A stretch of 64,000 bases of DNA from Alphaproteobacteria bacterium (GTDB lineage: Bacteria; Pseudomonadota; Alphaproteobacteria; Rhodospirillales; Rhodospirillaceae): the NCBI GenBank assembly GCA_030835385.1, contig JAURPI010000018.1, positions 1 to 64,000 of the forward strand. Direction: 5' to 3'. The translations under genes and the position numbers were made by a program. Position 1 is the stretch's first letter. The number at the start of each line of letters is the position of its first letter. The notes under the pieces are model-generated. The model did no database searches and had not been told where the DNA came from. It worked only from the letters and a program-made list of their open reading frames with translations. Of this stretch, positions 1-6,897 are shown one piece after another.

Positions 1-376
<376 letters not shown>

Positions 377-468
377 AGATTCCGTATACTCAGACGCCAA
401 CTTAAAGCATCAAAGTATTCAGCATTGCTGAACCGATGCCGGCATTCATTCTTCATGATGACTTTTGA

Positions 469-588
469 TGACCTGGTGGTTATAGCGAGGACGAAACACC
501 CGATCCCATCCCGAACTCGGACGTGAAAAGCCTCAGCGCCGATGGTACTGCATCTTAAGGTGTGGGAGAGTAGGTCGCTGCCAGGTCT
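469..588 (+). rRNA. rrf: 5S ribosomal RNA
   Basis: The sequence has the full 5S layout. The 5' strand TGACCTGGTGG pairs with the 3' strand CTGCCAGGTCT to form helix I. Between them lie the conserved loops AAACACCCGATCCCATCCCGAACTCGG (loop B/C region) and GGGAGAGTAGGTCGC. Length is about 120 nt, normal for 5S. It is about 90 bases after 23S and about 120 bases before the initiator tRNA, so it belongs to the same transcript. Confidence 0.97.
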
Positions 589-709
589 TCTAAGGTCATC
601 TTGAAAAAGACATTCGTCACATCTATTCATAGTGTTTGCGCAGCTGTCATGCGGCGTTACCAGACCCGTATTAGATATCAACAGCTGTTGCTAAGAATAA
701 CGCGATTAG

Positions 710-786
<77 letters not shown>

Positions 787-791
787 AACAT

Positions 792-828
792 AAGGCCAGT
801 AACTTCATTAGTTTCTGGCCTTTTTCTT
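792..828 (+). terminator. Rho-independent terminator of the rRNA operon
   Basis: A perfect 8-bp stem AAGGCCAG / CTGGCCTT encloses a 15-base loop and is followed by a T-rich tail (TTTTTCTTT). It starts six bases after the tRNA CCA end and is well placed to end the rRNA-tRNA transcript. Confidence 0.8.
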
Positions 829-847
829 TGTCTAAGACTTCCTGAAA

Positions 848-888
848 ATTGGACCAAAATTCACTTTTGGACCAAAATTGGACCACTC
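848..888 (+). repeat. Three direct copies of TTGGACCA beside tRNA-fMet
   Basis: The octamer TTGGACCA occurs three times within 41 bases, two of them in the longer unit TTGGACCAAAATT, with a short spacer. The cluster lies just downstream of the tRNA terminator. Short direct repeats next to tRNA genes can be arm-type integrase sites, but no integrase gene is in reach, so the role is unknown. The rest of 829-1083 holds only the left inverted repeat described separately. Confidence 0.5.
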
Positions 889-924
889 AGCCATAAGAAA
901 AGACAGTCATGGGCAGTAAGTCTT

Positions 925-988
925 GTCATTCCCCCTTAAAACTGGGCTAAGTGTTGCTTAGCATTTGGTCTGGATTTTGGAGGGCTGG
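925..988 (+). repeat. Left copy of a 64-bp imperfect inverted repeat
   Basis: Read on the plus strand this segment matches the reverse complement of 1935-1998 with only about six or seven mismatches in 64 positions; the core TTAAAACTGGGC..AAGTGTTGCTTAGCATTTGGTC is nearly identical. The pair encloses the fur-like gene and the permease fragment. It may be the ends of a non-autonomous mobile unit or the scar of an inverted duplication. Confidence 0.75.
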
Positions 989-1083
989 AGATGGCGCTCA
1001 AAGATGCACCGCGGTCAAAAACAAGGACCAATGCAACTTAAATAATCAAGCAATGATAAGATTCGGTTGGATAGTCCCAGGTG

Positions 1084-1503
1084 CTACTTTTTCTTGCGCG
1101 GTAACACGTAGAGCTCAAGTTTGTGATCTACCAATTCGTATCCAAGGTCATTAACGATCTTCTCTTGTAGTCGCTCAATCTCTTCGTTTTCAAATTCGAT
1201 CACTTTGCCAGACTTAAGATCGATAATGTGGTCATGGTGCTCGGAGTCCGCCAACTCGTAGCGTGCGCGCTGGTCACCAAAGTCATGTTTGGTGACGACC
1301 TCAAGTTCTTCAAAGAGTCTGAGCGTACGATAAACGGTAGCAATGCTGATTCGCGAATCCACAGCAGCTGATCTCGCGTGAAGCTCCTCGACGTCTGGAT
1401 GATCATTTGCATCGGCGAGCACCTTCGCGATAACTCGTCTTTGCTCGGTCAAACGCAGCCCTTTGTCATAGCAGAGTTTGGCGATGTATGAAGAATCTGG
1501 CAA
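1084..1503 (-). CDS. fur: Fur-family metal-dependent transcriptional repressor (Fur/Mur type)
   Basis: A 139-residue protein of normal Fur length. Residues about 1-75 form the winged helix; ISIATVYRTLRLFEE is the typical recognition-helix region. Residues about 80-139 form the dimerisation and metal domain with the HHDH motif at 89-92 and the following IIDLKSGKVIEF strand. The CxxC zinc-site cysteines of enterobacterial Fur are absent, and HHDHIID replaces the common HHxHLxC, as seen in alphaproteobacterial Fur/Mur (iron or manganese) regulators. The next gene on the same strand, upstream, is the 3' end of an iron(III)-type permease, so control of metal uptake is the natural role, by inference. 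The gene sits inside the 64-bp inverted repeat pair. Whether it senses Fe or Mn cannot be told here, so the symbol is provisional. Confidence 0.88.
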   Translation of the reverse strand: MPDSSYIAKLCYDKGLRLTEQRRVIAKVLADANDHPDVEELHARSAAVDSRISIATVYRTLRLFEELEVVTKHDFGDQRARYELADSEHHDHIIDLKSGKVIEFENEEIERLQEKIVNDLGYELVDHKLELYVLPRKKK

Positions 1504-1624
1504 ACTTGAATACCTCTCCCATAAATGCGGTTAACCGCCCTTGTTATAGAGATGGTGACCGCTCGGTCCCCTCTCACTTTGACGCACTCTACGATGGTTT
1601 TGGGTGTCTACCCAGGTTTTTCGG

Positions 1625-1940
1625 TCACTTGGTGCTCGAAATATCGCTGTTTTCTGCGAAATTTAGTCTGTTAAGCAAGGTAACGACGACCAATCCAACT
1701 AAAACGATCACAAGAGCCGATATCGACGCTTCTGCCAAGCGCTCATCGCTAGCTAGCCGATAAACACGTGTGGCCAGAGTTTCAAAATTAAATGGACGCA
1801 GAATAAGGGTGGCCGGTGGTTCCCGCATAACGTCAACAAAGACGAGCAGGATCGCTGCAATAAGACTTGGCCGGAGCATTGGTAAGTGTATTCGCCGCAG
1901 GACCTTGAACGATTTCGAGCCAAGCCTCCTTGCTGCAGCC
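1625..1940 (-). pseudogene. ABC transporter permease, C-terminal fragment (FbpB/SfuB iron(III) type)
   Basis: About 100 residues match the end of the second permease repeat of FbpB/SfuB-type inner-membrane proteins. They start at the cytoplasmic loop AARRLGSKSFKVLRRIHLP (the EAA-like motif contacting the ATPase), then a membrane segment, LLVFVDVMREPPATLILRPF, the LATRVYRLASDERL loop and a last membrane helix VIVLVGLVVVTLL. A full protein is above 500 residues. The reading frame runs on upstream into the right inverted repeat, where similarity stops, so the 5' four fifths are missing. It lies 121 bases upstream of the fur-like gene on the same strand. The fragment cannot make a working permease. 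Confidence 0.82.
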
Positions 1941-1998
1941 CTCCAAAACTCGGACCAAATGCTAAGCAACACTTGGCCCAGTTTTAAGGGGGAAAGAC
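1935..1998 (-). repeat. Right copy of the 64-bp imperfect inverted repeat
   Basis: This is the reverse-complement partner of 925-988. It overlaps the first codons of the truncated permease frame, so in that frame it reads LLSIWSEFWRAA, and the left copy reads LLSIWSGFWRAG. The permease similarity begins at the inner edge of the repeat. Confidence 0.75.
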
Positions 1999-2014
1999 AT
2001 AACTGCTGGATACT

Positions 2015-2057
2015 TATCCCGTTATGTACCCGTATATCCCGGAATATCCCGGTATCC
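2015..2057 (+). repeat. Short TATCCCG repeats
   Basis: The heptamer TATCCCG recurs at about 2015, 2035 and 2045, with a related GTACCCG between them and a partial TATCC at the end. Spacing is near multiples of ten bases. It lies just outside the right inverted repeat. It could be a protein-binding array or a slippage product; nothing else in the spacer explains it. Confidence 0.35.
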
Positions 2058-2113
2058 ATGCAACATATACCTAGGAGTTGGTTTAGCCGATGCAGGCTCC
2101 TGCAACCAAATAG

Positions 2114-2155
2114 CCCTGTTAAGCCCCTGACTTAGCAGGGTTTTGTTTTTTCTTT
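2114..2155 (+). terminator. Hairpin with T-tract, plus-strand terminator candidate
   Basis: CCCTGTTAAG pairs with CTTAGCAGGG (ten positions, one G-T type mismatch) around a seven-base loop, followed by TTTTGTTTTTTCTTTT. The T-run is on the plus strand, yet no intact plus-strand gene ends just upstream, so it may be left over from a gene lost in the rearrangement at 0.9-2.0 kb. No gene is seen in 2156-2289. Confidence 0.6.
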
Positions 2156-2289
2156 TCGTTCAAACTTGCCGAGGATCAGGGATCGACGATCACTTGGTAT
2201 CATTAGATGGTCTTTGCCATTCCCGGGGTCGTGCGACCCCTTGGAGGATAAAGAGGTTTTCTGACTAGTCTGCCTCAATGAGTTTCACA

Positions 2290-3366
2290 TTAGTTATTGA
2301 TGGCTGGGAGTACGTTTTCTGCAAGTAGGATCATTGAATTGCGACTCAAGTCCCTGTCAGCCCAGTCCTTTCCTGCATATAATAGCGTGCCGAAGTCCCC
2401 TGTTGTGTCGCGAAAGGCTAATAGCTCGTCTGCTACTTTGTCAGGTGTGCCCCAAATCACGAGGTCGTCTAGCACGCCATCAACCGTGACGGCGTCATCG
2501 TCCATAGATTGATCCGCCTTGAACAGGTTTGCTCGGCCACTTTTTTTCATCTTGGTGACAATTTGTTTGTAGTAATAGCGGTAGGGGCTTTGGGAACCCA
2601 GCGCATACTCTTTTGCCGTTGAAAGGTCGTCGGCCACAAACACACTTTTCGCCACGCGCCAATTTGTCGGGTCTGCGTCTCTCTTGCCTTGTTCACACCC
2701 TTCCACGTATTTGGGCCAATGACTGGCGACCCACTGTGGCAAAAGAAAGTTGGCAGAGATTGGCTCCCACCCGCGCGCGGCAGCAGAGATCAACCCTTTA
2801 GAGAACGGTGCGACAGCTGTCACAATGATAGGAGGATGCGGCGCCTGCAGAGGTTTGGGCATTATACCCTGCCCAATCTCAGGGATCATGGTTCGCTCGG
2901 TCGATATGGACCAATGCTCGCCGTTCAGGTTGTATGGCGGTTCTGACTTCCATATCTCGAGCACCATGTCTATCGCTTCGACGAACATGGCGGTGCGGTC
3001 CTTATCTAAAGTGCCAAATGCTTCTGCATCAGACAGAAGTCCACCTGGGCTAATACCAAAGTTGAGCCGTCCATCAAGCAAATGGTCGAGCATGGCAATC
3101 TGAGACGCGACGGCGGCCGGGTGGGTATTAGGCATGTTCACAGTACCGGTGCCCAGGCGAATATTTTTTGTTGCGTCAGCTAGGGTCGCAATAAAAAGTA
3201 CGCATGATGTGATGTTTTCGGCTTGGTCTGTGGCATGTTCACCAACGTATCCTTCGGAGAAACCCAATTCGTCAGCAAGGATAAATGCGTCACGGTCTTC
3301 TTGTAGGCACGTCCGCCAATCTTTGCCGAGGGGGTGGATTGGCATTGTGAAGAAACCAAGATTCAT
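2290..3366 (-). CDS. LLM-class flavin-dependent oxidoreductase (luciferase-like monooxygenase)
   Basis: A 358-residue single-domain TIM-barrel flavoprotein of the bacterial luciferase family, which uses reduced FMN and oxygen to oxidise organic substrates. It opens with the usual first strand MNLGFFTMPIHP, then LADELGFSEGYVGEH, the substrate/flavin strand IRLGTGTVNMPNTHPAAVA, DHLLDGRLNFGISPGG and, near the end, the family tail GTPDKVADELLAFRDTTGDFGTLLY. Length and order of motifs are normal. It lies downstream of the LysR gene on the same strand, with a 127-base gap. That gene is divergent from the RidA-led operon, so this enzyme may act on the same substrate. The exact substrate is not readable. 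Confidence 0.9.
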   Translation of the reverse strand: MNLGFFTMPIHPLGKDWRTCLQEDRDAFILADELGFSEGYVGEHATDQAENITSCVLFIATLADATKNIRLGTGTVNMPNTHPAAVASQIAMLDHLLDGRLNFGISPGGLLSDAEAFGTLDKDRTAMFVEAIDMVLEIWKSEPPYNLNGEHWSISTERTMIPEIGQGIMPKPLQAPHPPIIVTAVAPFSKGLISAAARGWEPISANFLLPQWVASHWPKYVEGCEQGKRDADPTNWRVAKSVFVADDLSTAKEYALGSQSPYRYYYKQIVTKMKKSGRANLFKADQSMDDDAVTVDGVLDDLVIWGTPDKVADELLAFRDTTGDFGTLLYAGKDWADRDLSRNSMILLAENVLPAINN

Positions 3367-3493
3367 CGCGTAAGCTCCGCGTTATGGAAGGTTATTAGTA
3401 TCGTATCCCGCCCCTCATAAACCCTTAAAATGATAATTGGAGATATCGGCAATCAACGAATTTGATAGCCCCAATCCCTCGGGCGTGGTGGTT

Positions 3494-4420
3494 CTAGGAA
3501 GGGAAGAGGTCTTGGATATCGTTGCATACGGTCTGTATGCGTTTAATCAGAAATTCTGAGAATGCTCTCGCAGCCGGGCTCAGCGCTTTTGTTTCTGGTT
3601 GAATGAGAACGTAATCTACCGAGAGTATGGGGTCAGTTAATGGATGTATTTTCCGAGTTGTCCCAGATAAGTCGGGGTAACATAGCGCTCCAGGAATAAT
3701 CGAGACCCACTCACTATGGGTAACGAAATCAAGGGTCCCCATCATTCCATCTAGTTCAATAACGGCTTCAACTTGTGCGCCTACAGTAGACATATAAATG
3801 TCCAGACTGGTTCGCCTGCTGTTACCTGCGCTGGGTAACACGAGTTTTAGGGGACCGGCAGAATCGAGGCTGATGGGTGTGAGGTTCTCACGGTCCGTGT
3901 CGGTTTTCGTAACAAGCACCTCGCGGTCAGATGCTACTTTTTCTACCCGGATGCCGTTTCGAACTGGCTCCGGTGGGACGATTGCGAAATCTATTTCCCC
4001 CCGAATAACCGATTTTGTCAGGACCGTGCTATAGGCCTCAATAATTCTGATATTCACGTACGGATGGGTTTCCGCGAATTCGTTTAGAACTTGGGGTAGG
4101 ACCGCCCGTGAAAATGTCGGCATGACGCCGACGGCGATTGAACCTGTTAATTCATTGTTTATTGCTCTTAATTCTTCCTCCGCATTGTTTAAGTCCCTCA
4201 GAACAGCGGCTGCTCTTTGATAAAATCGTTCGCCTTCGCTCGTCGGTTCAACGCCACCTGCGTTTCTGATCAAGAGGCTCACTCCGAGAAACTCTTCTAA
4301 GTCTTTGATTTGCATACTCAAACCAGACTGAGTTGCATTGATTCGCTTTGCTGCAGCGGTAAAAGACCGCTCTTGGTATACGGCTACAAAGGTTCTGAGT
4401 TGCTGTAGTTTCATCGCCAT
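3494..4420 (-). CDS. LysR-family transcriptional regulator
   Basis: A 308-residue protein of standard LysR length. Residues about 4-62 are the winged helix-turn-helix (LQQLRTFVAVYQERSFTAAA, then QSGLSMQIKDLEEFLGV), followed by a linker helix and a periplasmic-binding-protein-like effector domain from about residue 92 (GSIAVGVMPTFSRAVLP). It is transcribed away from the RidA-led operon with 137 bases between the starts. That gap holds an ATC-N9-GAT element and a TATAAT box, so it most likely controls the operon at 4558-10275 and itself. The start is the ATG at 4420; a second in-frame ATG lies two codons in. Confidence 0.92.
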   Translation of the reverse strand: MAMKLQQLRTFVAVYQERSFTAAAKRINATQSGLSMQIKDLEEFLGVSLLIRNAGGVEPTSEGERFYQRAAAVLRDLNNAEEELRAINNELTGSIAVGVMPTFSRAVLPQVLNEFAETHPYVNIRIIEAYSTVLTKSVIRGEIDFAIVPPEPVRNGIRVEKVASDREVLVTKTDTDRENLTPISLDSAGPLKLVLPSAGNSRRTSLDIYMSTVGAQVEAVIELDGMMGTLDFVTHSEWVSIIPGALCYPDLSGTTRKIHPLTDPILSVDYVLIQPETKALSPAARAFSEFLIKRIQTVCNDIQDLFPS

Positions 4421-4460
4421 GTAGGCACTCCGCGACCGATCATGAAACGTGATAGTCTGG

Positions 4461-4475
4461 ATCAGATATTCAGAT
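4461..4475. promoter_or_regulatory. Candidate LysR operator (ATC-N9-GAT)
   Basis: The sequence ATCAGATATTCAGAT fits the ATC-N9-GAT half-site pattern used by several LysR-type regulators and contains T-N11-A. It lies between the divergent LysR and RidA-fusion genes, 41 bases upstream of a TATAAT box, the usual place for the recognition site. Only the pattern and position support it. Confidence 0.45.
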
Positions 4476-4516
4476 TTTTCTCTGTCGATCTAGTAAGGTT
4501 ACTGTATATCCGCTGG

Positions 4517-4522
4517 TATAAT
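4517..4522 (+). promoter_or_regulatory. Candidate -10 box of the RidA-led operon
   Basis: A perfect TATAAT stands 35 bases before the ATG at 4558. No good -35 box is seen at the usual spacing, as expected for a promoter needing an activator such as the adjacent LysR protein. The start codon has a strong ribosome binding site (GAGAGGGGAACGCA). Confidence 0.45.
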
Positions 4523-4557
4523 TGGCTAGTTAAATCGGCACTTGAGAGGGGAACGCA

Positions 4558-5967
4558 ATGGCTACGAAACGGAAGACGAGAAAAAGTGCCGTAAAGAAAA
4601 AAACGGTAAAAAAAACAAATGCGAGAAGTAACCGGTCAGCTTTAAAAACTAAAAACAAACCCGGCATAGAAGCGATCTGGCCAGGCCTAGGTGCGGGTGT
4701 GCCTAAGCCCCTAATGCCTTACAGCCCTGCGATCCGCGCAGGTGATTGGGTGTTCATTGCAGGGCAGATCGCAAGTGACTTTAAGACTGGCTTGGCGCCG
4801 GAAGTCTTGAATGCAAATTCCTATGCTGGAAATGAGTTGTCGCTCCAAGCAAGTTTCGTTCTGACGAACTTGGCGAACACGATCAAGGCAAGTGGGTGCA
4901 ACATCAACAAAGACATGGTTCGCATGTGGCAGTGGTTGGTGTCTGAAGATCCAACTGAAGAGGCCTTCGAATGGGGAGACAATTGGCCCGCAGTTAGCCT
5001 CAAACCGTATCTGAATGTGAGGGATGAGATTGTTAAATCTCCCGCACCACCTTCTTCGTACCTGGGAGTGCGAGAGTTGTTGTGCTTTGGCACAATTCTG
5101 GAAGTCGACATGATTTGTTTGGATGACGGCAATAAGCCTCAGGTTATCAAAGCACCCAAGGGAGTGACGCCGGCAGAGGGTGGGCATGCAGCCGGGCTTA
5201 AGCGCGGCGACTGGGTCTTCCTTGAGTCGGTAAACGCTGCCGATCTAATTGAAGAGGAAGGTGATTCCAACCAGTGGTACGAGGATCCTGTAGAAGTTCA
5301 AACGGAGCATGTGCTCGACAAGCTGGAGGCGTTGGCCAAGGCGGCTGGGTCTTCGCTTGATTGTGCGGTTAAGGCTGATGTCAGCATCGGGCATCCAGAA
5401 GATTTTGCGGCTATGGACCGCGTCTGGAAAAAACGTTTCCCAAAGAGTCCACCAGCTCGGGTTGTTATCCCGTATTTGGGTATGGGAGTGCGCGGCAGCC
5501 GCGTCGAGGTTGCTCTGACATTGCTTACAAAGAACTCTAAAATAAAAACAAAAACGATTAATACATCTAAGGCGCCAACCCAATTGGGGCATGAGCCGCA
5601 AGCTGTTAAAGCCGGTGATTTGCTATTCTTTAGTACGCAGATGGCCTTCGATTCAGACGGCAATTTACCCGATGGTATGGTTCGTCACCCCTCCTTTCCT
5701 TGGTATGGGTCGCCGGGGCAGGCGCAAATGCGTTACATGATGAAAAACATTGGAGCCATCTGCGAGGCCGCTGGCACATCGGTCGAAAATATTTGTCGCC
5801 GTGTGTGTTTCCATGACGACTTCCAGTGGTTTGCGGAATCTATCGAAGAGTGGGCGTCTTATTTCCCGGAAGACAAACCTGCCTCTACAACGATTCGTCT
5901 CGGAGGACCTCTTGTCGTGCCGGGAGCGAACACGTTGCTCGACTTGATTGCCTACGCGCCTGATTGA
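4558..5967 (+). CDS. Triple RidA/YjgF-domain fusion protein with lysine-rich N-terminus
   Basis: A 469-residue protein made of three RidA-like units: about 48-185 (PAIRAGDWVFIAGQIASDF), about 195-335 (HAAGLKRGDWVFLESVN, ending in RVVIPYLGMGVRGSRVEVAL) and about 345-469 (QAVKAGDLLFFSTQMAF). RidA proteins are about 130 residues, form trimers and hydrolyse reactive enamine/imine intermediates of PLP enzymes, so this chain could fold as a pseudo-trimer. The middle and last units lack some of the usual arginine-containing active-site context. The first 36 residues are almost only Lys, Arg, Thr, Ser and Ala (ATKRKTRKSAVKKKTVKKT), not a signal peptide. It is first in a five-gene operon and is followed after 31 bases by a dehydrogenase. 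RidA-like proteins in catabolic operons often deaminate or hydrolyse ring-opened amine intermediates; the substrate here is unknown. Confidence 0.85.
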   Translation: MATKRKTRKSAVKKKTVKKTNARSNRSALKTKNKPGIEAIWPGLGAGVPKPLMPYSPAIRAGDWVFIAGQIASDFKTGLAPEVLNANSYAGNELSLQASFVLTNLANTIKASGCNINKDMVRMWQWLVSEDPTEEAFEWGDNWPAVSLKPYLNVRDEIVKSPAPPSSYLGVRELLCFGTILEVDMICLDDGNKPQVIKAPKGVTPAEGGHAAGLKRGDWVFLESVNAADLIEEEGDSNQWYEDPVEVQTEHVLDKLEALAKAAGSSLDCAVKADVSIGHPEDFAAMDRVWKKRFPKSPPARVVIPYLGMGVRGSRVEVALTLLTKNSKIKTKTINTSKAPTQLGHEPQAVKAGDLLFFSTQMAFDSDGNLPDGMVRHPSFPWYGSPGQAQMRYMMKNIGAICEAAGTSVENICRRVCFHDDFQWFAESIEEWASYFPEDKPASTTIRLGGPLVVPGANTLLDLIAYAPD

Positions 5968-5998
5968 TGACTTTGTCCGAGCCAAAAGGTCTAGAACT

Positions 5999-6883
5999 TT
6001 GAGTGCGGTCGGTTTTGTTGGTCTCGGGAAGATGGGTGCTGTTATGGCACCTAGATTTCTAGATGCGGGTCATGATCTGACCGTTTGGAATCGTACAACT
6101 GAAAAATGTGATGTGCTCGCCGCAGGAGGGGCGCATGTGGCTGCGTCACCCGCCGAGGTAACAAACACCTGTGAAATCATTATTTCTATACTTGGTGATG
6201 ATGCCTCTGTGACCGACGTCTACCTCGGAGGCAGCGGTTTGTTTTCTGGTGACGCCGAGGGGACTCTGTTTGTCGACATGAGTACGGTCCAGCCAAGTAC
6301 GTCCAGGCACATCGCAAGCGTAGCAGCGGAATCCGACATCGGATTTGTCGAGTCACCAGTCTCGGGAACAGTGGGCCCTGCCGCTGATGGCAAACTCTTC
6401 GGGTTTCTGGGCGGTGAAGATGCAGCTGTGAAACGGGCCCAACCTTTCTTGGATATCCTGTGTCGTCGAACCATTCACGTCGGTTCTGCGGGGCAGGGCG
6501 CTTTGATGAAGTTGGCGGTTAATCTGCCTCTCGCAGTGTATTGGCAGGCTATGGCAGAAGCCGTTGCGCTCGGCGAAGCTGGGGGGCTGGATCGCAAGCA
6601 GATCTTAGAAACGATCAGTGATAGTTCCGCGGCGCTGGCGGTGCTCGGTCTCAAGACGCCAGCCATCTTAGGGGAGCCGGGTTCAGTAGCGTTTGACGTC
6701 GATAGTATGCAAAAAGACATTTTGGCTATGATCGAGACAGCGAGTGGACTCGGCGTGCCCTTACCTGCGGCATCGTCAGCCCTTATGTCTTATTCGGCGG
6801 CGTCGGCAGGTGGGCTGGGCGAAGAGGACGCCGTCGCCATAGTGCGATTTATGAGTGACAGGCTCACAAGACAGAAACAGTAA
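5999..6883 (+). CDS. NAD(P)-dependent beta-hydroxyacid dehydrogenase (3-hydroxyisobutyrate dehydrogenase-like)
   Basis: From the TTG at 5999 the protein is 294 residues and opens directly with the Rossmann strand AVGFVGLGKMGAVMAPRFL (GxGxxG). The NAD-binding half runs to about residue 160 and includes the substrate motif ESPVSGTVGPAADGKL, followed by the all-helical C-terminal domain with the catalytic lysine region GALMKLAVNLPLAV. The family reduces or oxidises 3-hydroxyacids such as 3-hydroxyisobutyrate or tartronate semialdehyde. The chosen start has AAAAGG nine bases upstream; an in-frame TTG at 5948 inside the preceding gene would add 17 unlikely residues. Second gene of the RidA-led operon. 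A related enzyme is encoded at 9373. Confidence 0.88.
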   Translation: MSAVGFVGLGKMGAVMAPRFLDAGHDLTVWNRTTEKCDVLAAGGAHVAASPAEVTNTCEIIISILGDDASVTDVYLGGSGLFSGDAEGTLFVDMSTVQPSTSRHIASVAAESDIGFVESPVSGTVGPAADGKLFGFLGGEDAAVKRAQPFLDILCRRTIHVGSAGQGALMKLAVNLPLAVYWQAMAEAVALGEAGGLDRKQILETISDSSAALAVLGLKTPAILGEPGSVAFDVDSMQKDILAMIETASGLGVPLPAASSALMSYSAASAGGLGEEDAVAIVRFMSDRLTRQKQ

Positions 6884-6897
6884 AGTTGAATGGTTCA

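Noticed and set aside
951-1154. A 67-codon plus-strand frame
   Set aside because: Its first part is the left inverted repeat and its end runs antisense into the fur-like gene; no ribosome binding site or homology.
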